Source: Nageia nagi (taxonomy: Eukaryota > Pinophyta). From it: a stretch of DNA of 64,000 nucleotides. Under the pieces are notes generated by a model. It saw nothing but the letters and a program-made list of their open reading frames with translations, did no database searches and was not told the origin of the DNA. Of this stretch, positions 46,781 to 59,769 are shown piece by piece. The position numbers and the translations under genes were made by a program. The stretch covers positions 171,740,001-171,804,000 of the forward strand of contig JBITNC010000001.1 of NCBI GenBank assembly GCA_050084985.1, written 5' to 3'. Every line of letters begins with the position of its first letter. The first letter of the stretch is position 1.

Positions 46781-48140
46781 ACCTACATCAACACATTCAA
46801 TACATGGATATTATGACTCTCAAAGATTCATCCCTTATGTCACCTTTGCCTTTCCCACTCATTGAAGCTAGTGTCAATGAGATTTCAATTAAGTCTCGAG
46901 ATTTGTGGTACAAGCAACTTCATGAGTACCTCAAGTGGAATGCCTTGCCCCATTCTATGTCTCCCAATAAGAAGCATGCTTTCAAGCATCATGCTACTCA
47001 CTTTGCACTTTTAGGAGATATTCTTTATAAGAGATCTTTTGATGAAGTCCTTCATTGTCTTGAGCTTTGTGATTAGCAAATTGCTATGTTAGATTGTCAT
47101 GATGGCATTTGTGATAGACACTTTAATGGTATAGCTATCACTAAATGTATCCTATGGATGGGTTACTATTTTCCTACCATGGAGAATGATTGTAATGAAT
47201 ATATCAAGAAATGTGTCAAGTGTCAGTAGCATGCCCATATTTAGCATGTGCCTTCTTAGCCTCTTTAGTCGATCTAGGCCATGTGGCCTTTTGCCTAGTG
47301 GGAATTCAATCTCATTGGTTATTTTGTTCCTCCTTTGTTTGTTAGTCATAATTTCATTATCACTACCATTACATACCTTACCAAGTGGATAGAGAAGATT
47401 CTATTAGTCTCTACTATGTATCCCAAGATCGTATATTTCATAGAGACTCATATCATATGTCAATTTGGTATTTCTACAAGGATCATTACTAATAATGGTC
47501 TTAACTTTAAGAATCAATATATGAGGAGTGTAATCAATATCATATCAAACAATCTTTATTCATGTCTTATTACCCCCAAAGTAATGGTCAAGTTGAGACC
47601 TCCAACAAGATGATTGTCATGATTCTCAAGAAAATGGTTGATGATAATCATCATAATTGGTATGAGTCTCTCCCATACATTTTATGGGTATATTACACTA
47701 GCATTCAGATGTCCATAGGTGCTACTCCTTTCTCTCTCATTTACAATGTTAAGGCTATGATGCCTCTCAAAATTGAGATCCCCTCTTTGCGCATGTCACT
47801 CAAGGACTTTATACCTAATGAGGAAGCCTATTAAGCCCAGTTGGACCAACTTAATTTGATTGAAAAGAGGTGCATAAATGTGATTGAGCATCATAATATT
47901 TATCAAGAGCATCTCAAGTGAGCATTTAACAAGAAGGTCTAACCTCATGAGTTCAAAGTTGGTGATCTTGCGATTAAAGAGAACTAGCAATAATCCCATT
48001 TTGAGAATCCTCTTAGGGAAACTTTTGTCCCTAATTGGTTATGCCTCTTCATTGTTAAGCATAAGATCAATCTCAGTGTATATCATCTCACTAATTTGGA
48101 AGGATAGGAAGAGCTTGAGCCTATCAATATTACCCATCTT
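46781..48140 (+). pseudogene. Element D integrase (relic, catalytic Asp residues lost)
   Basis: HHCC domain: HDGICDRHF, then KKCVKCQ (47098-47228). In the core, the first catalytic Asp reads Asn (FNLIG, 47305-47313 region) and the second also reads Asn (TNNGLNF, 47488-47505). The Glu survives in NGQVETSN (47580-47605). YESLPYILWVYYTSIQ, GATPFSLIYNVKAMMPLKIE and FKVGDLAI follow. G-to-A changes explain both Asn residues. Confidence 0.85.
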
Positions 48141-50739
48141 TTCCCTTTTTTATGCTTTATTTGTAATTATTCTCTATTCCCTTTCCACTTGTCCTATTTT
48201 AACATTTCTCTTATTCATATTTCATTTTCATTCCATTTCAAATAGGGGGATGGTGCATTACATGTAGGTACTCATATTCCTCTCAAGTGTCCTATCACTT
48301 TGTGTCGCTCATCTCTTTATTGTTTGAATCACCTGATCAAGAGTTGATACTCAAGCCTATCCCTCCTTTTGCAATTTCACACTCATGCATGCTAAAGGAT
48401 AGGACCATAGTCACTAAACTCCTCAACACCTTGCCTTTTTTTTCCTTGTTTGTATCTATTATTATCACATCATCACTTGCATCGATAATGTTGTTGTTTG
48501 GTATCAATCTTGGTCCTCCTCTAGGGTTGACTGTTGGACATTATCTCTTGAATCCTCAGCAAAACTAGTATAATCTTGTACATGTTTGAAAAACATTCCC
48601 TTATATACCTAGAAGATTCCAACCATCATTTTTTTATCTCTTGCTTTGTATTTTATCATTGACATTGTTGTATTTCCATTCATGTATCTTGTCATCTTGT
48701 CCCATCCACGGTTCTCGATGAGAACACAACCACTTAGGTCACAGCCACTTTGGGTCACCTTTCATCGTTCCCTCAAGTTTGACCATAGGATGTGACTATC
48801 ATGATTTTTGAGGGAAATCCTTATGTTGTAAATGACTCAAAATACCTTTTTCGATGTCTTTTCCCTTATCGTATTGTTTACCATTTTGCAATTTTTGTTG
48901 TTCATATTTTTATAGCTTATCATTTTTGCTAATCATATTTTGGTATTTTATTGCTTCATTTATCATTGGTATTCATGTTTGTAATTTTTGTTTTGTTATT
49001 TTTATCTATTTTACCTATTTTTTGCTAGCCCTAAGTTGCTACTTCATTCCATGTGGTGCCTCGATGCACATGTGTGCAAACATGATCAATTATCACCTAT
49101 TTTTAAAACTTAGTCTTTATGGTCTTTTTATATTATTTAAAGTATCCCCATCCAATTTCATTGCATTTCATAGTTGTTTGTTATGGTTTCAAGCTTTAGG
49201 GATGTAGGTCCTAAAATTCAACCCCAATGAAAATTGGCTATTTGATTTGTCTTTTTGATGCATCATTTGATTTCATTTTTAGATCCATCTTCTTCAGGTT
49301 ATCCATCATTGTAAATGCATTCAACATATCAACTTTCAAGTCCATATCTCATCTTTTGTTATCTTTTTGAAAGCCATTTCTAAGGCTACTTGGAATGACA
49401 CTTTTTCAGTGCTCACTGGAAGGAATCACACCTTGATAAGTTATCTCGATTTGGACTTTGTAAATAGGTCAAACGGACTCCATTTTTTGAACTATTTGAT
49501 CCTATGTTTAGATTGTTCCACTGCCTATTGTATTATCAAAACTATTTGTTCAATTGTCAATGTAGTCATTTGTTATTGTTTATTGAAATTCATAATTTTT
49601 CACTTTTTTGAAAGTGTCATTTTTGCTTTATTTTAGTTTTGGTCCAATTCAATCAGGTTGTAGTAACATTTTGATCATGTTGATCATTGTGTTTGTTGTG
49701 ATAGGTGTAAATCGAGTATTTTGGGGGGTGTCTTTTTGACATGCTCCCACCTTGTTTTACATGCTATCATGGCAAAAATTCGACAACAATCTGACAACAT
49801 TTCAACTTATTTTTCTTGATTTTGTGTTGTTTATCATTGTAGTTTGTTTCCTTTTCTTATTTAATTATCTTTGTAGGTTGTTATTGTTTTCTTGTCCTCT
49901 TAATATGTTTGTATCTTTTACCATTGTCATCTTTTGTGTGTTTGTTATCATGTTTGTTTGTTATTGTTAATATTTTGCACTCATTTCTTGTATTATTGTT
50001 TGTTATTTTACAATCATTTGTGTTTGTATTTCATATTATCAAGTGTGTTTATTCCTTTTGTGTGTTTAAGCATGCAAGTTCATTAACCATGTGATGTGAT
50101 TAACCATACAAGTTCATTTTATGTCAATTTTAGATCCATTTTATGTTGTTCTTTCATGTCCATTGTGTGATCATTTAGAGTTTATTTAGGGTTCACTTTT
50201 AGTTTGTATCATACATTCATTGTTTCATAAATATCATAACACGTCATTAAACACATGCATGATGTCATAGTAAATGCATCCATCCATGTCAACCATCATA
50301 GTACATCTCATATAGCAATAATGTCGCAACATACATCTCAAAACATACACATACATTCATACATTGTGTCCATACATACATAAATAATAATGCATACATA
50401 TAGAAACATTGCAATGTCATATATCATATATAAAAAGTTATATGTACATCGCATAGTCACGTACATATCCTCAGATATACAAAAGAATGCATCTATGCTC
50501 ATTGATGCATAGTAAAATCCTAATCAAAACTATGGTCCCTATACCCTTTGCTAATTAACCTTATCTAGGGGAAGCAGGTGTCTCACCTAAACCCTCTCCC
50601 TCACTTATTTTAGTTGGCCCTGATGGCTCGCTTGGTGCCTAAGGGACCCTAAACACCCCATTTGTCAATCCTCCCTTAGTCGATCAACTACTAGGTCATC
50701 GCATGCTCTACCCCATAGTCATCATCTTATTCCTATTCT
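48141..50739 (+). other. Element D 3' region, T-rich, no plus-strand gene
   Basis: Strongly pyrimidine-biased on the plus strand (48,600-50,100), giving long open frames full of Phe, Leu, Ile, Val and Cys (for example 48854-49207 and 49367-49636) that are composition artefacts. From 50,200 to 50,500 the plus strand becomes CATA-rich. This would be the 3' end of the antisense gene. Confidence 0.5.
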
Positions 50740-52633
50740 AAGTGCATGATTGGCTCCTACCTCTAGACATAAGCTTGATCGTAGTGATCCTTACGATCAT
50801 CAATTGGTCTTGAAACACCAATGCCCTAGCTGCATCTCTCTATCAAGAGTCCAATGTGATCTGATAAGTGTGTGGGGTGATCATAGCCCCTCTATTTGTA
50901 TTCTTCTCTCATTTTTCATAGCTCTCCCCTCACTTATGGGTAAGATTATGATCTCCTCCTCAATATGTGTACCCATCTTTGCACATGGTACCCTCACTCT
51001 AGCTATCATCACTAGTAGTGTTGTCTATCATCACCCCTTTATTAGGGCCACATCTAGTTTTACCTGTAGATTATCCACATGTGCTTGTAGCACATATCCT
51101 CATGCCACCATGGTATCTCTCTATGCCACTATAATATCCCTCTCTATGGTGATTATGTCTCACTGATATAGGGAAGCATCATGCTCCCTTAACACTTGAT
51201 TGTGCTTAGCTATAATCCCTACCTTATAAGCCTCCTAATCACCATCAAAGGTTCTCATACCCTCCTTAAAAGTTACATAATCAAGGGGCTCATCATCTCT
51301 ATTTTTGTCCATCCTTGGTAACATAGGCCCTCCTATTACCTCTCCTACTAGAGCACTTAATTCTGCTCCTATGCCCTATCCCACTATTGCTGCTCCCTTT
51401 CCCTTCCCCATATCCCTTTGTGGAAGTGGTGCCTATAACACCCTATCGATCACTTCCTATTTTTGTTGTGAATCCCACCACACATCATACTCCATTTTTG
51501 TATTGATATTATCTACATTTGATATGGCCATTATCGCATCAGGAGCTATGTTTGGCTCCATGTAGTATCATCATGGCACTTCCCATTATGCATTGACCCT
51601 CCAATAGAGCTCTAGTTCTAGTGGCACATCATGGGTAATCTTGTACTGCTAGGTCATCCTCTCAAACTAGTAGACCTCCACATCCCTAGGTCTCTTCTTA
51701 TGCAAGTTGTAAGATCGATGCATTCATGCTAGCTGCTTGTCATCATCAACCTATATGATACCTCCTTGCTAGGGCTTGATGATGACATCCTCATCCTATA
51801 GACTAGCCCACATGCTATGGTGACAAGTGTACATCCCCTCTTATGGTCATCTCTTTAATGACTCATGATTCCTCTCCCATCAACAGGCATATGGTAGCTC
51901 TCACCTCATCACGGATGCCTTTGGGTCAACTTATGCTATACTGTGTATGTTTTATGATATTATGTATGTTGTATGGTAAGTTGTGAGGCCATGCCACATG
52001 CACATGCTCCCATGCCTAGATCTATATCAGTAAGGATCCTATGATCCTGACCTTGCCTCTCTTCCTATCTACCAGCTTCCTATAGGTCTATTGTAGTATC
52101 TTTGATGCCCATGCATAAACTATTGCATCCTTAACAACATCTCTAATGATTTTTAGCAGATTCCAAGGGATCCTATACCCACTGGTATCTAGGAGCAAGA
52201 ACAAGCTAATGATCAGAATGATGATGGTCTCCTAGACCATCAGTAGCCCTACATCATATGCAATGATGTAATCCACTCTATCATGTCTTGTGTTGATCAT
52301 CTATCACCCATATCTGAACACCCTCTACATAGTATAGCTTCTTGAATAAGCTATCATTAGCATCCTTCCCTTAATGGGCACCCTATAGATGTGATAAACA
52401 GCCTCCTATGTGATCATCATCTCACCGATGGGGAAGTGGAATGTGTTATATTGGGAATCCTAATGCTCCATCAGGGTGTATATGTAGGCCTAGTCTATTA
52501 TCACTATCCGTAGCTATGTAGTTCCCTCCAAGCCCACTATCTCGAGCCATATCAAGTCTACATCATCTAGTGCCCTATGCACATCCTTCAATACTAGCTT
52601 GGACTTATGTCAGGTCTTCACCTAACACATCAT
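50740..52633 (-). pseudogene. Plant Mobile Domain (PMD) gene relic, antisense inside element D
   Basis: On the minus strand, an ATG near 52633 leads to VLKDVHRALDDVDLIWLEIV (about 52590-52530). The PMD hallmark NTFHFPIGEMMIT is at about 52,410-52,448, followed by EAVYHIYRVPIKGR. GYRIPWNLLKIIRDVVKDAI and VYAWASKIL (about 52,160-52,100) match the downstream PMD core. A C-terminal part with PLDYVTFKEGMRTFDGD and a coiled-coil-like EAYKVGIIAKHNQVL follows. Stops at expected Gln sites. The PMD (aminotransferase-like) family occurs in host MAIN/MAIL proteins and in transposable elements. Antisense extra ORFs are known in some Tat elements. Length about 630 codons. Confidence 0.75.
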
Positions 52634-54225
52634 GATTTAGTCCTATGTTATTCCTTTTTTCTTTTTTTGTAATCTTTTATTATTGTTATGTTATTCCTCG
52701 TTATTTTAAATCAATCAATTTTGTCCTTATTTTTCTAGTATTTTTTATCAATCTTGTAAGTCTCATGATCTATGTGTGTCTTATTGTATATTTCTTAGCC
52801 TATATTTTTCTTCTATTCCTAATCAATTTGTAGCAGTTCAACTAGTTCAAGTTAGTTGACATCTTGTAGTTTAGTTAGTAAACTGATTGATCGGTTAGCT
52901 AACCAATCTATCATTCCAGTTTGAGGTCAGATGGGTGCTAACCTATGGGTTCCCAACTGACCTCTAAATCAAGATTGGTCTGTAGCCCACCAGATAGTAG
53001 AGCCAAAGCAAGGCTATAAACCGCACATCCTTTCTCTTGCAAACTTACAAAATTTGCTTATTTTAGTGCCTAAACTCATTTCTTATTTTGGTAAGATTGC
53101 TCTATGTCCTCCTACAATTCTTTGGATTCTATTTTTGTGTGATTTTATCCATTAAATTTTTCAAAATATGATGCCCTAAACTAGGGTTTTCTTCTCCATT
53201 TTTCTCATTTTGTGTTCATTTTACCAATCAAAATTGGAAATAAACTACATTTTTGTGGTTAATATGTGTGTGATCTACCCAATCGTGCTTTCAAATTGGG
53301 TGAGTTTTTATGAACTTCCTACTTGTGCAAGCAGTCTCCTCCTCCTTTAAGTGGGTCATGTGGTGGGTCCTATCCCTTGCCTACAACCACTGCCATCTAT
53401 CCCTATCTACTCTGGTCAACCCTAGTGCACTTATGAATGAGGTGGTCTCTCTCTGTTAGAGCTCCATTCTCTCAACTATCAATATGAAAAATGATAAAAA
53501 ATGATGTAAACTTTTCTATTTTATTTAGTCAACCTGCTAGCTGACATGCCAGTTAGTTAGCCAACACATCGGTTAGTCTAACCAATTCTCTTTAAATTGA
53601 TTAGTCCTATCATTCTATAGTAGGTCAGCTAGTGTTGATCATTTTGTAGTAGGCCAACTAATCATTTTCATTTATTTTGCTTTATCCCTCCATCCTCCTC
53701 ATTTTTTGATCAGGTAGATGGTCGATCCCCTCTCCTGGTTCCTTTTCCCATCTCCCCACTTGAGGGGGATATCCTACCTTCATCTCTTGTGTGATCTTTT
53801 TGTCCTCTTTTGCATGGTGGCACATTGGTGTGATTTATCCCACATTGGTCATGCACCTTTCTTGAGTTGAGTTTTTATACTCAATAATTACTCCTTATCT
53901 TTAGTTTCCTTGGTTTTATTATTAAAAATGAGGAATCTAGGAAACCTTTTATTCAACTTCCTTTATCCCCTCTATGGTCTCTCTTATGCTAGTATGCACA
54001 TCGCCCTACCAGGTGCCCCATAAGTGCAATCTTAATTTTGTAATTTTGAGCATGTTCATCTTACATGGTTCTTGATCTTGATTATTCTAGCATTTTTGTA
54101 CATGTATTGTTATCCAATTTGGTTCCTTGTTCACGCATCGCATGCCTATGTGCTACGATCCAATGCTTGGTAGGTTTGCATGCCTATGATCTATCTCTCT
54201 GACATGATCTTATATAGCCTATCAT
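52634..54225 (+). other. Element D 3' region between PMD relic and minisatellite
   Basis: Non-coding. The palindrome GGTTAGCTAACC is at about 52,895. GTTAG/GGTTAG motifs recur at 52,860-52,920 and 53,520-53,660, similar to text in the leader (38,870-39,220). As the upstream side of the antisense gene, it could hold its promoter, but I see no clear one. Confidence 0.4.
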
Positions 54226-54620
54226 GTGTCGAAACTAGACTTGATTCATTTATTCAGGATGATCTTATATAGTCTATCATTTATCGAAACCAACTCTCAT
54301 CCTGATAATCTTTCTATTTTCCCTTCAACTATTAGGGCAAAGCAAAGATTGTTGGCTTTTGTGTGTCTTTACTGCTTGCTTTTCTCTTTTCCTTTAGCTA
54401 CTGGGGAAAAGCAAAGATCATTTATTTTTATGTATCTTTCATCTTTTGCAATTCTTTTACACTTTGACTATTGGAGCAAAGCAGAATCATTGATCATTTA
54501 CCCTTTAGCTATTGGGGCAAAGTAGAGGTCATTTACTTTTGTTGCTTATTTTTCCAATATGCCTTTTTAATTCCATTTTACGATCCTTCTCTACAACTTA
54601 GTATTATATGGCCTATCATA
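54226..54620 (+). repeat. Element D 3' UTR minisatellite
   Basis: Four to five units built on CCTTTAGCTATTGGGGCAAA followed by GCA(A)AGATCATTTA, spaced about 60-75 bp. A second repeated block ATCTTATATAGCCTATCAT (about 54,210, 54,260 and 54,605) brackets them. It lies just inside the 3' LTR, as in A. Confidence 0.75.
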
Positions 54621-54767
54621 CATTGAAACCAAACTTGGGTCGTTCGTTCAAGGTAGAGATCCTTTTTCTATTTCTTATTTGCATGTATCATTTTTACATT
54701 ACACACACTTCATTTATTTTTGTATTGCATTTCGCATCTCACAAAAACTAGCACAAAAAGGGACATC

Positions 54768-55768
54768 TATAGATACCCCAAATTTGTTCATTTATATACC
54801 TCAGGTGATTCACGATGAATAGATTTGTCTTGTAGTTCATCATGATCCCATTAGCCATTCATCTTCTTCTGACCCCATTCACATGATCATTTTTTGGTTA
54901 CTTGAGCCTATGTTACCATCTTGTCCCTTTGGACCCTAGTTAGCCCACTATTTAGGGGACCAACTAATCGGTTAGGTCAAAATCCTAACAAACCCATTAA
55001 CTAAACTTGTATAAAATTCAATTCAAAATTAGAGTTCCCTCTCCTTACATTCACTCTTGCAATAGAAAACCCATGACTTCTTGTTGTCTATGCACACTTG
55101 TAACTATCCATTTGAGCTTTTGGCTAAGATTCTCTCACTTGGAGCTACACCCATCACTTCCAAAGTAATAAAAAGTGGATTCTTATGCTCTTCTTGCAGG
55201 TTGACACATTCTTAGCCTTTATTTTCTGGATCTAATGATTATTTTGAGTGCTTTTGCAAGATCTTAACAATAAATCAAAAATAGATTAATCATTTATATC
55301 CTTTTTTTGTTTTTATAATTATTTTTGTGCATGGTTGCATACTAGTTGTTTTAGGCTAGTCCCTTATGGATTTAGGCTAAGGTAATCTAGTTTATTTTGT
55401 TCTTATTAATCTAGTTTAATCCTAATCTAGCTTGCATTATAGGCATTATTCCATTTTTGATTGCCTTATTGATTCAAGGTCGAGGGGGAGGGGCTTACAA
55501 GCTCATTTTAGCTTTCTTTTCCTAGTCCTAGGGTCTTAAAGACCTAGGACTTAGAAGCTTCCCCTTTGATCCCAATGATAGGTTATTTGAGGTTGTGGGT
55601 ATTTCACAATGAAAAGGAAAATAATATAAACCCTATCTCCCTCCATTTTTTGTCTATATATCATTGATCTAATCACATTTTCAAGCAATATTTTAGACAT
55701 TGCAAAGCAGGTCCTTCCGAGGGGGGAGGGACCTCAAGTGTGGGGTCTCCCCTTTCTGAGGGTTTATG
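54768..55768 (+). repeat. Element D 3' LTR
   Basis: Aligns with 37618-38621 through its whole length (for example ATTCAAAATTAGAGTTCCCT and GGACCT-AAGTGTGGGGTC). The first dinucleotide reads TA. Preceded by purine run AAAAAGGGA. Confidence 0.85.
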
Positions 55769-57060
55769 GCTATTGCTCATTTTGTGTGTATGCAATATCT
55801 AATACTGGTTAATTATTTAAATTTTAATCAATATTACATTACATCCCTTTTGTACTATATAAAAATAATGTAAGAGCCAAAAAGGATTTCTTAATAACAT
55901 CCCTTTTGGAGTTTGTTTAAAAGTTATCTTGTAGTTGCTTTGTATAACTTGGGATAGGAATTAATTGGTCTATGGACTCCACTATGAGCCCCTAGTGGGA
56001 TGTATCCCTCCCAAGTGTAGAATAGGATAGATTAAGTGTACTTGGAGATCCAGGACTTGATTGTAGAAATCCCAAGATCTTAATTACACTTTAATGGTCT
56101 AGATAGGAGTTTATATGCTTACTTTAGCCTTGGGAAGTCCCCTAGATCCTAAGTTGGTTTATCACATACACCTATGCTCCTATGCATGGCACCTAGACCC
56201 ACATAGGCATGTGTGGTACCCCTTGATCTTGCATTTGTATTTATGGCACCTAGGACTCCCATGTTGGCATGCTTGATACCTAGGAACCCATGTTGGGCAT
56301 CTTGGTCTCCCTAGAGGCTAACATTGGGGTGTTATAGCCTAGTGATGATTCTAAGGGGACATCCAAGACTTGGTTGAGGGTATAAGAAGACTTGGATGCT
56401 CATTTTCTAGACAAACTTGATTATTATTACTCTTACACTCATATATCGTTCCATGGACACAACCTTAGTGGAGATCTAAGTGTATTTCTTAGGTGGAGAA
56501 CCTAAGAGAGTTGATAGGCATAGGGAACCTAAAAATCTATGGTAATTAGTGGAGCATCATTGCCCATTTAGTAAATCTAAGGTAGATTCTCTACCATGCA
56601 AGTGGTTATCTAAATCTGAGGAGGACCCCTTTGGTGGGGAGGATTCAGATTGTGAGTAAGCATTATTATCTCATAGTTCATCCACCATCATTAGATAGTT
56701 TATCTGGCCTAGTTCAGCTCCCAGGAGGTCGACATCATCTCTTTGGGCTTGCTTATGTATTATATCTCACTGTTCATGATAATATAGGTCATGGGCACTT
56801 TGTATCTCATTATTTGTAATCTTGTTGTTGCATAATTTGGTGCATTTTTGCATGTGTAGGCTATGCAGTGGCTTTACGAGCATTGTTATGTTAAGTGTTA
56901 TTGTATTTGGCCCATAATTGGCATTATAAGGTGTATATGTATTAGGAAGACCCATCATTGACATTATATAGTGATATTGTGCTTATGGGAGCCCAACGTT
57001 GGCACACTAGGGTTTGTGTGGTGTCAATTAGATGCCCTAGTTGGTTTTAATTGAATGTAA
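55769..57060 (+). repeat. LTR-like relic related to repeat family H
   Basis: Shares with 60,500-60,730 the blocks TTGATTATTATTAC-CTTA, CTTAGGTGGAG-ACCTAAGAG and GTGGAGCA-C-TTGCCCAT, in the same order. It also has imperfect repeats of GGCACCTAGGA-CCCATGTTGGCAT (56,190-56,300). No coding text. Confidence 0.5.
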
Positions 57061-58019
57061 TTGTTGATATTTGTTGAAGATCCTATTTGAATAATTACAT
57101 ACACCATAAATTTGAGAGAGAGCATATATTGTAAAATTGTGAAGTTTATAAATCTATGAGGATCCAAGTAATCCATAAGCTTCTGATGATTGCATATCAT
57201 TCATTTTATCAAAAGGAATGTCAAAAACTATATATGGAATTATATCATTTCTTGCTTTAATTATTCACCATATATCTCAAGTTTTCATGGTTCAAAAACT
57301 AATTATATTGTTTATATTTTAGTTGTGTTTATTTAATAAGAAATGAAAATAACATATTTTAATTTTTATTTCTTCTATAAACATATTACTGGAAGATCTC
57401 ATTATATTCATTAGGAAAATATTTAAAAATATTTTTAAACTTTTAGAAAAATTCCAAGTTCAATAAACGCTTGAATAATGAAAAGCCTTTGTACAATGTA
57501 TTTATAAGTTCAAAATTAAATTCATATGGTTCTCTACAACACTATAACAACTAAGCAAGTAAATTCCTTCCCTTTTAAATTCTATATAAAATGATATAGT
57601 ATTATCAATTTTTCATACTAGATTTTCCACATTTAACATTGTTCTAAAACAATATATAGAGTAGCTTGAAATTGAATAAAATGAAGAAACACACCCATTA
57701 GAATGCATCCAATTTGGTAGCAATATGGCTCAAAATTCTCCAACAAAAATATTACATCTTCATTATCCTTAATCTTTCATGAAAACCACCTAATTCTCCC
57801 TTTGCTTTGGAATGAAGTATTCTTGTATTTATATGATATATATCTCATCTCCCTCCATGTCCTCCTAGCCATCATATCTTCCATGCAATGTCTTGCTTCT
57901 TGGCAAGTGGGAAGAGACAAAGAGTTACCTCCTATACATAGGTGATAAAATAGCCATGAGCTTCCCTAGATAATGGTTGGTACTCTTAATTACCACATTT
58001 TGCTAATAATTCAATCTTT
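57061..58019. other. No feature recognised
   Basis: AT-rich, no coding text on either strand, no clear repeat. Confidence 0.4.
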
Positions 58020-58560
58020 ATAGTTGTAGATGAATAAAAATGATTTATTATTTATTAATAAATCATATTTTAAGTATCTACATTATATATTATTTAAATC
58101 ATGCAAATATCTATAATATCAAGACTAATATTCTAATTAAATGCTAAACATGTGCTAATCAAGGCTAATATCTCTTAATTATATTTATATCTAGAATTAT
58201 CTTGAAAATATCATTAATATTGCATGTTATTCTATAATTCTATTGAAATGATTATTATTATTTCAAAGTTAGCTCTCACTCTCTTTTTTCCTTACAGGTA
58301 TAAAAGGAGGTGCACAACACAATAATCTTTGTCGGATCTCTTTGATAGGTGGTTGTCCATACATCGAACGTACTACACTTACAGTGTCTCTGAGGATCTG
58401 TTATTCTTTGAACTTTTATTACATGTTATACTTTACACGTAATTTAATTATGCAAGTTTCATGGCATCCATGTCATAGAGTTCGTACACCACCCATGGCA
58501 TGTCTCTTCACGATCCAGAGCTACAAACAAAGGAGGTGACAAATGCTTGTTCATACGATG
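58020..58560 (-). repeat. Dispersed repeat, copy 2 (inverted relative to 28540-29040)
   Basis: Reverse complement aligns with 28540-29040 (see that entry). It contains a short inverted repeat ATGATTTATTA / TAATAAATCAT at about 58030-58060. The 65-codon frame at 58342-58539 lies inside it and is not supported. Confidence 0.6.
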
Positions 58561-59769
58561 AAATATCATCATCAAGTTCATCTCTAATTCTATCCAGTCC
58601 TTTGTATACTTCTATTATACCTTGAGGATTATTTTCTTCTCTTATCAGGTGCACACTTTCTTGGTTTTATTTAGACAGAAGTGATTTGCATCTATATTGT
58701 AGAAATATGTTTATAGTATTTATTGCAGTAAATCATAATTTAGAGTCTACAATAGTTCATTTTTATTTATCATTCTTAATGATATTTCAACTTGCATAAT
58801 GTATTTTGAAAAAGTTTTAAACTATAATTTACCTCCTATTTAAAATATGAAAATGTTATTATGCTTAATATAAATATAAATAATGTATTCATTATTTTTA
58901 AGTATTTTCCTTACATATAGACTATTATTCCATAAATACATATTTATCACCTTTATCACATAAATTATAAATAAGATAACATAATTAATAATCTTTTTTT
59001 CAACTTTTGGTTAATATAGGATGAAAATGCTTTAATCATATAAATAATCAAACACTAAGCATTTAAAGCATAAAAATAAGATCAAACATAAAATCTATTG
59101 CAATGCTAATCACTGTGAGAAGTTCTCTCAAATATTCCTTATAATTTGACAACATTTCTATGTAGTCAACTCATCTCTTTTCACTCAAATATCTCTTTAA
59201 CACCATAAATTTTGATGAAAAGTAACTTGAAATACACACATAGAGAAAGAAGACAATATCCATGCAAACCAAGCATTACATAACAAAATAAGTCATTTCA
59301 TTTCATTTCGTCAAAGAAAAATAATATTTATGAATCATATATCACATGTAGTTTCCAATGCTATCATAAGTTCTTAAAATGGAGTTATAATAATTTTTAT
59401 CTTCATGGCCTTTGCTATTTTTTCCCATGTTTTTCTTATCTATACCTCTCCATTTACCTTGAGTCTTTCTATCACAACCCCATACTTCACAAATAAAGAT
59501 TAAATATTACATTGATTCCCAACACCTCTATCAACCTCATCTTGATATTCTTAAATTTTCCTAATGGTTGGAAGATTTATAAAGTTTCAAATTTATCTCC
59601 AAGTTAGATAGGAAATGCCCGAAACTAGTTAGCAAATTACCAATTATGCTCTAACAATTTTTATCTCACTAATCTCCAAACCTCTTGCAACCTTAATTAA
59701 GAATTATAAAAAAAAAATCCAATTAAAAAATACTCCCATGAAATTGAAATCTTACAATCTACTAGAATT
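58561..59769. other. No feature recognised
   Basis: AT-rich, non-coding on both strands as far as I can read. Confidence 0.4.

Larger units (their letters stand above)
37618..55768 (+). mobile_element. Element D: giant Ogre/Tat-like Ty3/gypsy retrotransposon
   Basis: LTRs of about 1 kb at 37618-38621 and 54768-55768 bracket 16.1 kb. In order: leader, gag, protease, G-patch-like linker, RT, RNase H, aRH and integrase (40.1-48.15 kb), then a 6.6-kb 3' region holding an antisense Plant Mobile Domain relic and a minisatellite. Dual RNase H and the very long 3' region point to the Ogre/Tat lineage. The LTRs differ often. I could not settle a target duplication (ATTGT before, nearest ATTGC four bases past the assigned 3' end). 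Confidence 0.85.

Noticed and set aside
48854-49970. Several long hydrophobic plus-strand frames (117, 89 and 72 codons) suggesting membrane proteins
   Set aside because: The region is T-rich, which yields Phe/Leu/Ile/Val/Cys codons in every frame. No membrane protein family is visible.
50750-51166. 138-codon plus-strand frame
   Set aside because: It is the complement of the antisense PMD gene's C-terminal part; the minus strand has the protein-like text.
37613-55776. Target-site duplication ATTGT/ATTGC for element D
   Set aside because: The right-hand ATTGC lies four bases beyond the 3' LTR end given by the LTR alignment, and it is only a 4/5 match.
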